NCBI GenBank assembly: GCA_050247135.1
Contig: JBFWUT010000001.1
Location: 62,001-126,000, forward strand
DNA: 64,000 nucleotides
Direction of reading: 5' to 3'
Source: Berkiella sp050247135
GTDB lineage: Bacteria; Pseudomonadota; Gammaproteobacteria; Berkiellales; Berkiellaceae
Shown here: positions 44,290 to 53,814 of the stretch, one piece after another
Layout of the letters: the number at the start of each line of letters is the position of its first letter
How positions within the stretch are numbered: the stretch's first letter is position 1
Translations under genes and position numbers: made by a program
The notes under the pieces: model-generated
The model's database searches: none
The model's input: the letters and a program-made list of their open reading frames with translations, nothing else
Told to the model about the DNA's origin: nothing

Positions 44290-46929
44290 ATGATGGACAA
44301 TAAACTAGTCGATTATCTTAAAGATAATAGCACGATTATCACGCCTTCACGCCGCTTGGCGAGTAGTTTGCTCGCACAGGCCAATCATCATTTTGCAAAA
44401 AGCGAGCAGGTTTGGCCAACGCCAGCCATCTTCGCACTACAAGATTGGTTGCACGCCCTTTGGCAACAGCTGGAAATTCAAGGCTCTGTTCAAGAGCAGT
44501 TGCTCACGCCTGCTCAATCACTGTTAGTGTGGACCTCAATCATCCGCTCTGTTGCTATCGGGCCCAAATTACTTAATGTACCCATTACAGCCAAAATGGC
44601 TCAGCAAGCTTACGGTTTGTTACAGGAATGGGGAGTAACAGAGAGTTGTTTTGATTTGCCACTGAATGTAGATCAAGAGACATTCAAAGAATTTGCTTTA
44701 AAGTTTCAACAATGGTTAACCCAGCATCAGGCCATTGATAGTCACCAGTTGATCAGTGCAATACAACCCTACATGACACAAGAGCATCACGTCGCATGGC
44801 ACAGGGTCTCACCTGTTAAAATAGTCGCCTTTTATGGTTTTGAAGAAATCACACCTGCGACTCAACAATTGATTAAGACCTTACAACAGCAAGCATGGAG
44901 CGTAACCTTGCTTGAAGGAACAAGGCTGACGCCGTCATTTGTGGGTAGAAAAAGTTTTTATGATCAAGAACAAGAATTTCTTGCTGCGGCCAATTTTGCT
45001 AAAAATAGATTAGAGCAGGGCAAAAAAAGTATTGGCATTGTGGTTCCTGATTTAGCGAATCAAAGAACCCTGGTTGAGAAAACCCTTAAAGAAGTTTTTC
45101 AGCCTTTAGGGTTATGTGAACCGCAAGCGATGATCTGTGAACAATATAATATTTCAGCAGCCATTCCGCTTGATCATTACCCGATTATCCATAGTGCTTT
45201 TGCTTTTCTGAAAATGGTCAGTGGATCTTTTAGCTTAAAAGAGTATTTGGAAATTCTCAATTCGCCGTTTTACGACACACAGCAGAATGAGTTAAGTTGT
45301 CTTTTACAGCATTTTGAACTACTTAAAGCCAATCACCAAAAATCACTTTTATTAAAGACACTAGTCAGCAGTTTACCAGACAGTATTTGGCGCGAAACCA
45401 TTAGCAAAATCATCACGATGATAAATAGCTTGCCTAAAAAAAATACCTATGCAGCTTGGGCAACCCTATTTCAACAGATATTGTTAATCGGACGCTGGCC
45501 CGGGGCGCGCCCTTTAAACAGCATTGAGCATCAGGCGGTGGCGCGATGGTTTGATGCACTCGCCGAATTGCGCTTGGTGGATAGTGTGTTGGGTCTTGCC
45601 AGCTTTAAGGAAGCTCTGTCAGTGTTGCGTGGTATCGTGGCACAGATCCCCTTCCAAGCGCAAAGTAAAGGTGCATCAGTGCAAGTGCTGGGAGTATTAG
45701 AGGCATTAGGATTGCATTTTGATTGTGTGTGGGTGGTTGGTCTACATTCTGAAGCTTGGCCCCCTTTAGCTAAGCCGAACCCATTTATTCCGGTTGCGTT
45801 ACAACGAGATCTTAAAATGCCGCATGCCAGCGCTGAACGTGAAATGGAGTATGCCAGAACAATGACAGAGCGCTTGCTCACTTGTGCCCATGAAGTCATT
45901 TTAAGCTATCCGACCAGGGAAAAGGCTAAAATTTTAGATCCCAGCGAGCTCTGCCGACATATTCCCCTTTTAGAAGAGACTTTTGCGAATGAGTATCTTC
46001 AGCATGAACGCTTGGAAAGCCGTTTTAAGCCTCATATTGCTCTTGAGAAATTTATCGCCAACGAAGACATTCCCTTGCAGCACACAGAAAAAATTGCCGC
46101 CACCTGTCATTTGCTGACCCTACAAGCAGCTTGTCCGTTTAAAGCATTTGCAGAGCTCAGATTAAATGCAGTGACAGTGCAAGAAGAAGAGGATTGGTTA
46201 GCACCCTATCAACAGGGTATCATCTTGCACGATGTGTTGCAGCACTTTTGGGGAATGATCAAAACGCAACAAGCACTGATTAACCTAGAGGCACAAGAGC
46301 TATCGGCGTTATTACTATTGCTAATTGAACAACAACTGCCAAAGCATATAAAACCCAATACCCCACTGCCTTATTTACAGGTGGAAAAGAGTCGCTTATT
46401 ACTATTATTGCATGATTATTTGCACATCGAAAAATCGCGCTATCCCTTTACAGTGATTGCGACGGAGTGTTCCAAAGCATTTAATCTACAAGGCATGCAA
46501 TTTAAAGTGAGGCTGGATCGCATTGATAAAACGCTCGATAACCAAACGTTGTTGATTGATTATAAAACCGGGGAATTCTCAATGACCGGAATTTGGGGAG
46601 ACAGACCTCGTGCGCCGCAATTGCCTCTTTATTACCTTGCCGCTTATGACGAAGATCCTCAAGGACTATTGGTTGCCAAATTAAATCGCCAAACCATGGG
46701 CTATGAAGGCATCTCCATGGCGCCTCTAGGCATTGAAGGCGTTAAGGAACCAAAATTTCATACTTGGAACGAACTCAAATCCTACTGGAGTGGCACTTTA
46801 GGGAACTTAGTTGCTTCTTTCCAAAGAGGAGACACAACGGTTTCGCCACTGGATGTCAACACCACCTGCCGTTACTGCGATTTGCGCGCGTTTTGTCGCA
46901 TTAATGAGAGTGAACATCATGATAGTTGA
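44290..46929 (+). CDS. AddB-like PD-(D/E)XK nuclease, DNA repair protein
   Basis: An 879-residue protein. The N terminus has TPSRRLASSLL where AddB-type proteins carry an inactivated helicase. The C-terminal nuclease domain shows LLIDYKTGEFS (Asp757, Lys759). Cys615 and the cluster Cys860-x2-Cys863-x5-Cys869 have the layout of the AddB 4Fe-4S site. With the next gene it probably forms a two-subunit helicase-nuclease that resects double-strand breaks, replacing RecBCD. The genes overlap by 11 bases. Two adjacent ATGs begin the frame, and no strong ribosome site is seen. Confidence 0.88.
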   Translation: MMDNKLVDYLKDNSTIITPSRRLASSLLAQANHHFAKSEQVWPTPAIFALQDWLHALWQQLEIQGSVQEQLLTPAQSLLVWTSIIRSVAIGPKLLNVPITAKMAQQAYGLLQEWGVTESCFDLPLNVDQETFKEFALKFQQWLTQHQAIDSHQLISAIQPYMTQEHHVAWHRVSPVKIVAFYGFEEITPATQQLIKTLQQQAWSVTLLEGTRLTPSFVGRKSFYDQEQEFLAAANFAKNRLEQGKKSIGIVVPDLANQRTLVEKTLKEVFQPLGLCEPQAMICEQYNISAAIPLDHYPIIHSAFAFLKMVSGSFSLKEYLEILNSPFYDTQQNELSCLLQHFELLKANHQKSLLLKTLVSSLPDSIWRETISKIITMINSLPKKNTYAAWATLFQQILLIGRWPGARPLNSIEHQAVARWFDALAELRLVDSVLGLASFKEALSVLRGIVAQIPFQAQSKGASVQVLGVLEALGLHFDCVWVVGLHSEAWPPLAKPNPFIPVALQRDLKMPHASAEREMEYARTMTERLLTCAHEVILSYPTREKAKILDPSELCRHIPLLEETFANEYLQHERLESRFKPHIALEKFIANEDIPLQHTEKIAATCHLLTLQAACPFKAFAELRLNAVTVQEEEDWLAPYQQGIILHDVLQHFWGMIKTQQALINLEAQELSALLLLLIEQQLPKHIKPNTPLPYLQVEKSRLLLLLHDYLHIEKSRYPFTVIATECSKAFNLQGMQFKVRLDRIDKTLDNQTLLIDYKTGEFSMTGIWGDRPRAPQLPLYYLAAYDEDPQGLLVAKLNRQTMGYEGISMAPLGIEGVKEPKFHTWNELKSYWSGTLGNLVASFQRGDTTVSPLDVNTTCRYCDLRAFCRINESEHHDS

Positions 46930-49900
46930 TCAACAGGCACGTAACCAGGCGCTTGATCCCAGAGGATCATTCATTGTCCAAGCACCAGCGGGAGCGGGCA
47001 AAACAGAATTATTGACACAGCGTTTCTTAGCATTGCTTGCTAACGTGAATGAATTACCTGAAGAAATTTTGGCCGTCACCTTTACCAAAAAAGCTGCAGG
47101 AGAAATGCGTACGCGGATTGTCAATGCATTGCTTCAGGCAAAAATGCGTGATGAGCCACCAAGTGAGCCACATGAACACAAAACTTGGCAGTTAGCTAGA
47201 GCAGCCCTGGTAAAGAATGATGCGAATCAATGGCAACTGATTGAAAATCCCAATCGCTTACGAATCGTGACGATTGATGCCTTGTGTGCAAAATTGGTCA
47301 ATAAAATGCCGATCCTTTCACAAGTGGGTGGAGATTTTAACGTTGTTGAGTATGCAAAAAGTCTCTACGAAGAAGCCGCAAGAGCCTTATTGTCGCAAAC
47401 GGCTGTAGATGAAAAATGGGCTGATGCGCTAGGTGTCTTGTTATTACATTGTGACAACCGCATAGAAAAAATTGTTAATTTATTGGTCATGCTCTTAAGC
47501 AAGCGCGATCAATGGCTGCCTTACCTTCCTTATCTTTCTCAAGGAAGAGATCAATTAGAGTCTTATTTTAACCATAGCTTAGGGCAGTTGATAGATAATC
47601 ATTTGCAACAACTGCGGGAATTGTTCCCACAATCTGTTGTTCCTGAGTTGATGACTCAGGCAAGCCAAGCTGCCCAGCTTTGCCAAGAATTAGGTAACGC
47701 TGACAAAATAGCTGCATTAGTAGGTCAAGTAGCCTTACCCAGGGGAAACACGGTAGATTTAGCACTTTGGCAAGGGCTGGCAGAGCTGTTGTTAACTAAG
47801 GACGGTGGTTATCGTAAAAGGTTTGATCAGAGTATCGGTTTTTTAAGTCAAAGTGCTGCAAAAGACAAAACTGAAAAAGCAAAACGTAAAGAGTGTCAAG
47901 AACGCATTAAAGCTGTAGTAGCAGACTTAGCTGAGATTTCTGGTTTAAACGAACAGCTGCATGTAGTCCATCTATTACCCAATCCTTGCTTAACCCAGCA
48001 ACACCTTTCGGTGCTTGAAGCATTAGGCGAATTGTTACCCGTATTAGTGGCTCATTTGCAAGTTATTTTTCAAGAAACGGGGCAAGTGGATTTTATTGAA
48101 GTGAATTTACGTGCCTCCAATGCCTTGGGAGAGTCTTTGGAACCTTCTGAGATCTTGTTAAAATTGGATTATCAGTTGCGCCACATTTTGATCGACGAAT
48201 ATCAAGATACTTCTGTTGCGCAATATCGGTTATTTGAGAAATTAGTCAGTGGTTGGCAAAAAAACGATGGCCGTACGCTATTTTTGGTAGGCGATCCTAT
48301 GCAATCGATCTATCGATTTCGCGGTGCTGAGGTCAGTTTATTTTTGCATACACAAGAGAAAGGGATTGGTGAGATATTGCCAACACCCTTAACGTTGCAG
48401 GTGAACTTTCGTTCGAGCCAGAAAGTCATTCATTGGATCAATCAGACTTTTGTTGATATTTTTCCTAAAAGTGTTAACAAAACATTTGGTGCGGTCAATT
48501 ATTCTCATGCTTATGCTGCAAAAAATCTCGAGCAAAGTGAAGTCAACATTATTGCAGTACAAAAAGGCGAAGAGGATATTGCTGAAAAAGCGGTTGAAGC
48601 GATTGTGCAATCATTAGCACAAGATCCTAACGGCACTATCGCTGTATTAGGCCGCACTCGTCGACATCTTGCGCCAATTATTTCATTGCTAAGAAAACTC
48701 AATATTGGCTTTGTCGCCCATGAGGTTGACTATTTGGCCATGCGGATGCATGTGATGGACTGCTTATCCTTGTTGCGTGCCACCAATGATTTAACAGATA
48801 AGATCTCCTGGTACGCTATTTTACGAGCACCCTGGTTGGGGCTTAGCTTAAGCGATATTTTTGCCTTATCACAGTTTAACTCAACAGGGATAATTTGGAA
48901 TGCATTATTGCAGTTTTCCCAATGTCCTGGCTTATCCAGTGATGCCGTGCAAAAACTCAAAGTCTTTGTGCCACAATGTCAATATTGGTTTGACAACAGA
49001 AGACGCAAACCGCTAAATGAGTGGTTGCGGGGATTGTGGTTATCGATAGGAGGTCCTTATTGTTATCAGGAGCCAATTCAGAAAGATCTCGACGCTATTT
49101 TTAAATTGATTGGGGATTGTGAAGTCGGCGGTAGTCTCTCTGATTTAGCAACTTTTTCCGATCGTTTGGCGCAATTATATGCGGATGCGGAGCATAATCC
49201 CGGTAGCGAAATTGCTACAAGAGTTGAACTATTGACCTTGCACAAAGCCAAAGGCTTAGAATTTGATACGGTAATAATGCCGTACCTGCATACCCGTCCT
49301 AAGCGCAATGATCCTGCTTTATTGTTGTGGTTTGAGTATGCTCTCACTTCACAAGTCGATTTATTATTGGCACCTTATCGCTTTGTTGCGCAAACTTTCG
49401 ACCCTTTATATCGTTACGTCGATCATTGCCTCTCTCAAAAGGATAACTTTGAAATTGCCAGGTTGCTTTATGTGGGGGCCACACGTGCTAAAAATAATTT
49501 AGTATTGTTGGGAGAATACGAATATGACGACAAAGGTGAACTTAAAGCTCCACCTAAGGGTAGTTTTTGGGAAATGTTATGGCCATTTGTTGACACGACC
49601 AGCTTAACGAATAAGTCAGACAGGACTGCGGTTTCCCAACAGAGGCAACAACTCGAAAACCAATTAATGAGGTTTAGCAAACCCTTTGAGTTACCGTTGT
49701 TAAAAACAGCCAAAGCAATGTCTCAGGATGACTCTCTGAATCATCCTGAAATGGGTGACTACGTGGCTAAATGCACAGGTACCGTCTTTCACCGTTTACT
49801 ACAGCGCTTATCCGAGCAAAGACTTGATGATTCTCACAGAGATGTTGCGGATGCCTGTCAGTTAGCCCTTAAGCGATTGGGGTTAAGCAATCATGAATTA

Positions 49901-50284
49901 ACAGAGGCAACCAAGCAGGTAATGCATGCCCTTGAAAATTTCTTCAACGATGACAAAGGGCGTTGGATCCTTGATAAGAGCCATCATGCAAGAAGTAGCG
50001 AGTGGGCATTGTCCTATCAAACTGCCAAAGGGATTGAAAATATCATTATTGATTATAGCTTTATAGATAAAGAAGGGATCCGTTGGATCATCGATTATAA
50101 GTTAACCCATCATCAAAAAATGTCTCAAGAAGAGCTAGCCCATGAGGTGGCAAAATACCGCGCCCAATTAAATAAATATCGACGCGTTGTCAGTGCTTTA
50201 GAGCAACGGGTAGTTCGTTGTGGGTTATACTTTCCATTAGCACAGGTTTTCACCGAAATAGATAATGGTGTGTTAAATGACTAA
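46919..50284 (+). CDS. AddA/RecB-like UvrD-family helicase-nuclease
   Basis: A 1121-residue superfamily 1 helicase fused to a nuclease. Motifs in order: QAPAGAGKTE (21-30), AVTFTKKAAGEMRTR, DEYQDT (426-431), VGDPMQSIYRFRGAE, TLHKAKGLEFDTV and LLYVGATRAKNNLVL. The C-terminal nuclease has GTVFHRLLQ and IIDYKLTHHQK (Asp1059, Lys1061). ATG 46919 is chosen because GAGAG lies nine bases upstream and the N terminus then matches the family; the frame is open further back within the AddB-like gene. It is the motor partner of the preceding gene. Confidence 0.93.
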   Translation: MIVDQQARNQALDPRGSFIVQAPAGAGKTELLTQRFLALLANVNELPEEILAVTFTKKAAGEMRTRIVNALLQAKMRDEPPSEPHEHKTWQLARAALVKNDANQWQLIENPNRLRIVTIDALCAKLVNKMPILSQVGGDFNVVEYAKSLYEEAARALLSQTAVDEKWADALGVLLLHCDNRIEKIVNLLVMLLSKRDQWLPYLPYLSQGRDQLESYFNHSLGQLIDNHLQQLRELFPQSVVPELMTQASQAAQLCQELGNADKIAALVGQVALPRGNTVDLALWQGLAELLLTKDGGYRKRFDQSIGFLSQSAAKDKTEKAKRKECQERIKAVVADLAEISGLNEQLHVVHLLPNPCLTQQHLSVLEALGELLPVLVAHLQVIFQETGQVDFIEVNLRASNALGESLEPSEILLKLDYQLRHILIDEYQDTSVAQYRLFEKLVSGWQKNDGRTLFLVGDPMQSIYRFRGAEVSLFLHTQEKGIGEILPTPLTLQVNFRSSQKVIHWINQTFVDIFPKSVNKTFGAVNYSHAYAAKNLEQSEVNIIAVQKGEEDIAEKAVEAIVQSLAQDPNGTIAVLGRTRRHLAPIISLLRKLNIGFVAHEVDYLAMRMHVMDCLSLLRATNDLTDKISWYAILRAPWLGLSLSDIFALSQFNSTGIIWNALLQFSQCPGLSSDAVQKLKVFVPQCQYWFDNRRRKPLNEWLRGLWLSIGGPYCYQEPIQKDLDAIFKLIGDCEVGGSLSDLATFSDRLAQLYADAEHNPGSEIATRVELLTLHKAKGLEFDTVIMPYLHTRPKRNDPALLLWFEYALTSQVDLLLAPYRFVAQTFDPLYRYVDHCLSQKDNFEIARLLYVGATRAKNNLVLLGEYEYDDKGELKAPPKGSFWEMLWPFVDTTSLTNKSDRTAVSQQRQQLENQLMRFSKPFELPLLKTAKAMSQDDSLNHPEMGDYVAKCTGTVFHRLLQRLSEQRLDDSHRDVADACQLALKRLGLSNHELTEATKQVMHALENFFNDDKGRWILDKSHHARSSEWALSYQTAKGIENIIIDYSFIDKEGIRWIIDYKLTHHQKMSQEELAHEVAKYRAQLNKYRRVVSALEQRVVRCGLYFPLAQVFTEIDNGVLND

Positions 50285-51200
50285 ATCATCCTGCCGAAAA
50301 CTCGTCGTTGCGATCTCGTCCCGCGCCTTGTTTAATCTTGATGAAAGTCATCAAGTTTATGAAAACGAAGGCATTGAGGCCTATCGGAAACACCAGCGTG
50401 CTAAAGAACATGAAATTCTCCCTCCCGGCGGCGCTTTTGATTTAGTGAAGAAATTTTTAAAACTGAATGAAGGCCGAACGCCAGATGATGCTTTGGTTGA
50501 AGTCCTGCTGTTGTCACGCAATACCGCCGACACAGGGCTGCGCATTTTTAATTCTATCAAACATTACAATTTAAATATTATTCGTGCTGCCTTCGCCGGC
50601 GGTAAAAGCCCTTATGTCTATGCTAATGCCTTTGGTGCCGATTTATATTTATCGTTAAATCCCGAAGATGTAAAACAAGCGCTCAATACCAGTTGCGCCG
50701 CTGCGACCATTTGGCCTGGCTCAAAAAGTTGCCATGATCCGGATGCTTTAAATATCGCTTTTGATGGCGATGCCGTGATTTTTTCCGATGAAGCAGAGCG
50801 TATTTTTAAGACCAAGGGGCTTGAAGAATTTAATAAATCAGAAATTTTGTCTAAGCATGAACCACTCAAAGATGGACCTTTTAAGGGGTTCTTGCAAGCC
50901 ATGGCGCGCTTACAAAAGGAAAAAGATCTGCCCATCCCCCTTCGGACTGCCTTAGTAACGGCACGCTCAGCGCCAGCTCATGAACGCGTGGTGAATACCT
51001 TGCGCCATTGGGATATTCGGATTGATGAGTCCCTCTTTTTAGGCGGGCTTTCAAAAGCTGAGTTCTTAAAAGCCTTCAAAGCTGATATCTTCTTTGACGA
51101 TCAAAAAAACCATATCGAAAAGGCCAGTAACGAGGTGACTGCTGCACATGTACCTTATGGTGTGGCTAATGAATTACCTAGTGCTTATAACCCTAAATAA
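50277..51200 (+). CDS. Cytosolic 5'-nucleotidase family protein
   Basis: A 307-residue protein matching the NT5C1-like 5'-nucleotidase family found in bacteria and animals. Marks are VAISSRALFNLDESHQVYE near the start, the LLSRNTADTGLRIFNSI stretch, AFDGDAVIFSDEAERI and FFDDQKNHI, a HAD-type arrangement with catalytic aspartates. It would dephosphorylate nucleoside monophosphates in the cytosol. It overlaps the helicase gene by eight bases, and its end overlaps the convergent argR by 16. Confidence 0.88.
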   Translation: MTKSSCRKLVVAISSRALFNLDESHQVYENEGIEAYRKHQRAKEHEILPPGGAFDLVKKFLKLNEGRTPDDALVEVLLLSRNTADTGLRIFNSIKHYNLNIIRAAFAGGKSPYVYANAFGADLYLSLNPEDVKQALNTSCAAATIWPGSKSCHDPDALNIAFDGDAVIFSDEAERIFKTKGLEEFNKSEILSKHEPLKDGPFKGFLQAMARLQKEKDLPIPLRTALVTARSAPAHERVVNTLRHWDIRIDESLFLGGLSKAEFLKAFKADIFFDDQKNHIEKASNEVTAAHVPYGVANELPSAYNPK

Positions 51201-51640
51201 GGGAAGTCTTCTTCAATTAGCTTCATAACCCTGCCGACATCGGCTTTAGAGCGTAGAATCAAAAGCACGGTGTCATCCCCCGCAACCGTCCCCAAAATGC
51301 TGGAGTTTGCTGGGTTTTGCGCCGAAAATGAAACATACTTTTGATCAAAGAAATACGCCAAGCTGCTGGCTTGACCTGGGTGGACATGTAACACCATGAT
51401 CCCTGATTCGGACACTTGTAGATTTAGGATCGGTGGCAAAATGGGTATATTAAATTGGATCACTTTGTAGATCCCATCAACTTTGGCAATTTTCATTTTT
51501 TTTAATTTTCTAGAAAGCGTTGCTTGGGGAATATCAAAACCACGTTCTTTAAGCAATGCTTGTAATTCAGACTGCTCTCGAATGGCATGCGTTTGCACCA
51601 AATTTAAGACATGTCCTTCAATGATATGATCATGTGCCAT
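51185..51640 (-). CDS. argR: Arginine repressor ArgR family
   Basis: A 151-residue regulator. The N-terminal winged helix has QATLSRKLKKMKIAKV; the usual form is QATVSRDL, so the recognition helix differs (Lys instead of Asp). The C-terminal oligomerisation domain carries GTVAGDDTVLLI, the arginine-binding signature. In the family it represses arginine synthesis or activates catabolism when arginine is bound. No arginine gene is next to it. It follows the Nudix gene by 9 bases. Confidence 0.92.
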   Translation of the reverse strand: MAHDHIIEGHVLNLVQTHAIREQSELQALLKERGFDIPQATLSRKLKKMKIAKVDGIYKVIQFNIPILPPILNLQVSESGIMVLHVHPGQASSLAYFFDQKYVSFSAQNPANSSILGTVAGDDTVLLILRSKADVGRVMKLIEEDFPYLGL

Positions 51641-51649
51641 ATAACCTCA

Positions 51650-52252
51650 CTAAATTTGGTGGTAGTCAACTAAAGCGGCTAATAAGATCAATAAACTTGC
51701 GGTTAAGCCCCAGATGACTTTACCTTGATAGTCAATTTGATAATAATGATGTGGAAATGGCGTGCTCTTCTCGATTCGTTGATAATTTTTCTTGTTTAAA
51801 ATATAAGACAAGGGAACTTCAAAAATGTCAGCCACTTCATGAGAACAGGGCGTAAAATTGATAGGAGGTGTCATGATTCCAATAAAGGGTTTCACCACAT
51901 ACCCGCTGTAAGAGGGCCAAAGCCCCAAATCATTTATCATAACAATTTGTTCAAGCGACACTCCGATTTCTTCGTGGGTTTCTCGCAATACACAAGAAAG
52001 CAAATCGACATCTTCTGGATCCATTCTGCCCCCAGGAAAGCTGATTTGCCCGGGATGATGACTCAAATGACTAGTACGCTCGGTTAAGACAATGGTTGGT
52101 TGATCGTGCTTTACGATAGGTATGAGCACAGCCGCAGGCGTTGGATCATCGATAAAGGGATCCACTTGAATATCAAGCTCTTTAGCAAGACGACGTAGCA
52201 ATGTAAAAATGTCATCAGCTGAGTGTTTCTCTAAGATATCAGTTAACATCAT
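51650..52252 (-). CDS. nudL: CoA pyrophosphatase-type Nudix hydrolase
   Basis: An approximately 200-residue Nudix enzyme. The CoA-specific motif LTERTSHLSHHPGQISFPGG is followed by the Nudix helix LRETHEEIG. Family members cleave CoA to phosphopantetheine and 3',5'-ADP. ATG 52252 has AAGAG about nine bases upstream; GTG 52270 and ATG 52249 are alternatives. The start overlaps the stop of the permease gene upstream, so the two are coupled. Confidence 0.9.
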   Translation of the reverse strand: MMLTDILEKHSADDIFTLLRRLAKELDIQVDPFIDDPTPAAVLIPIVKHDQPTIVLTERTSHLSHHPGQISFPGGRMDPEDVDLLSCVLRETHEEIGVSLEQIVMINDLGLWPSYSGYVVKPFIGIMTPPINFTPCSHEVADIFEVPLSYILNKKNYQRIEKSTPFPHHYYQIDYQGKVIWGLTASLLILLAALVDYHQI

Positions 52253-53628
52253 ATTGTTTTTCTCTTGCACAATAGTGCAGGCAATGAAAAGAGAATTAAA
52301 CCCAGAATTAAATATCCTTCAAAGAGGATTAAATGATGAGTTTCCAGTGACTCTTTGAACTGATCAGGCGGTAAAAAGCCTAAACAGAAGCTCAGTACAC
52401 ACATTAAGATCCCACAGCCTGCGATGAGGATAAGACCGAATAAACCACCTGGAATTTTATAAGGTCTCTCTGTATCGGGATGTTTCCATCTTAACCATAT
52501 AGCGGCTGCAAAGACGAGAATATACATGGCCATAGCAAATTGGGTGGTGATAGTGGTCACGAGCCAAAACGCGATATCCACCGAAGGCATTAAGAAGAAG
52601 GCCAATGCCAATAAAGTCCCTAAAACGGCTTGAGTCAATAAAATACCGATGGGTTGTTCTCGGTGGTTCTTTTTCGCTAACCAATGCGGCATATAGCCAG
52701 TCTGTAACGAATGATGCAAGCCTTTAGCAGGGCCAATAATCCAAGTATTGTTGCCTGCGAAGGAGCCAATAATAGCCATTACCGCAATAATTTTAACGGC
52801 ATACCCCATATTGAAGTCATTAAAGAAAACACTAAACACTTGCATGACGCCCGAGACAATACTGATTTTAGGTACGACGATTGCCATGGAAAGCGAGCCT
52901 AGAATCGATATGCCGAGAATCAGTAGGGTAGAGAGAAATATCGCTCTTGGATAAACTTTTCTGGGATTTTCAGTTTCGTTGGCATAGAACGCTGACATTT
53001 CCATGCCGGCCAAACCTAATACTACCGCACTTAAAAAGACGACATTACCCAGAGAAAGAGAAGGAAAAAGGTTTTGCCTACTGACTTCTAGCTCAATGGG
53101 TTTTCCTAAAAATAACCAGATCCCGGCCAAGACGATAATCAGAAGACCCGGGATCACGGTTCCCAACAGGGCTCCAATCGAAGAAATCGTTGCCGATGTC
53201 TTCATGCCTAAAAAATTGATTAATGTTAATGTCCAAAAGATCCCAACAATGGTCCAAAACATAAAGTCTTTGCTTTGCGACAGAGATGGATCGATCAAAT
53301 AAGCAATCACGGCGGCTAGAAATGTTAACACCGTTGGGAAGGAGGCAATGGAAAACATCCAGTTCATCCACTGGGCAAAGAACCCAAGGCGTTGACCAAA
53401 CGCTCTTGCGACCCAACCGTAGATCCCGATCGCCTCAGGCCAAGCAGTGGCTAATTCGGCACAGACCAGAGCTGAGGGGATAAAAAAGAACAAAGCAGCG
53501 GCAATATAAAAGAAAATGGCGCCAATGCCGTATTCCACCATAAACGATAAGTTACGCAGGCTAACAATCGCCGCTACGTTAATGAGCGCGAGGGAAAAAA
53601 CGCCTAAAAATCGTTTGGAAACTTGCAT
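52249..53628 (-). CDS. APC superfamily amino acid permease
   Basis: A 459-residue inner-membrane carrier with about 12 helices. The first helix region (LINVAAIVSLRNLSFMVEYG) and the EAIGIYGWVARAFGQRLGF stretch after helix 2 fit APC transporters of the glutamate:GABA antiporter (GadC-like) branch. The specific amino acid is not readable. The start at 53628 has GGAG eight bases upstream and is preferred to 53646. It diverges from prpBCD over a 186-base gap. Confidence 0.88.
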   Translation of the reverse strand: MQVSKRFLGVFSLALINVAAIVSLRNLSFMVEYGIGAIFFYIAAALFFFIPSALVCAELATAWPEAIGIYGWVARAFGQRLGFFAQWMNWMFSIASFPTVLTFLAAVIAYLIDPSLSQSKDFMFWTIVGIFWTLTLINFLGMKTSATISSIGALLGTVIPGLLIIVLAGIWLFLGKPIELEVSRQNLFPSLSLGNVVFLSAVVLGLAGMEMSAFYANETENPRKVYPRAIFLSTLLILGISILGSLSMAIVVPKISIVSGVMQVFSVFFNDFNMGYAVKIIAVMAIIGSFAGNNTWIIGPAKGLHHSLQTGYMPHWLAKKNHREQPIGILLTQAVLGTLLALAFFLMPSVDIAFWLVTTITTQFAMAMYILVFAAAIWLRWKHPDTERPYKIPGGLFGLILIAGCGILMCVLSFCLGFLPPDQFKESLETHHLILFEGYLILGLILFSLPALLCKRKTI

Positions 53629-53714
53629 GGTGAAAACTCCGGCCATTTATAACAGGTAGCATTTAACCATGATCGACCAAAATATGCAATATATGAATAA
53701 AAAGTGAATATATA

Positions 53715-53731
53715 TTTAATATGTTATTAAA
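53715..53731. promoter_or_regulatory. Candidate operator upstream of prpBCD
   Basis: A perfect inverted repeat, TTTAATA-TGT-TATTAAA, lies in the AT-rich gap between the permease gene and prpB and is followed at once by TTGCAT, a possible -35 box. No prpR regulator gene is next to the operon, so a different repressor may use this site. Position supports a regulatory role; nothing more is known. Confidence 0.4.
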
Positions 53732-53814
53732 CTTGCATTAGCACGGATTAGCATAGTTCTGGCCAGCAGCAGAGGATACAATGGTTCATCAGCCCAGTAG
53801 AAAAGGAGGTTCAC

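Noticed and set aside
46811..46918. A longer helicase start inside the AddB-like gene
   Set aside because: The additional 36 residues are an out-of-frame reading of the nuclease Cys region; ATG 46919 has a ribosome site and a family-like N terminus.
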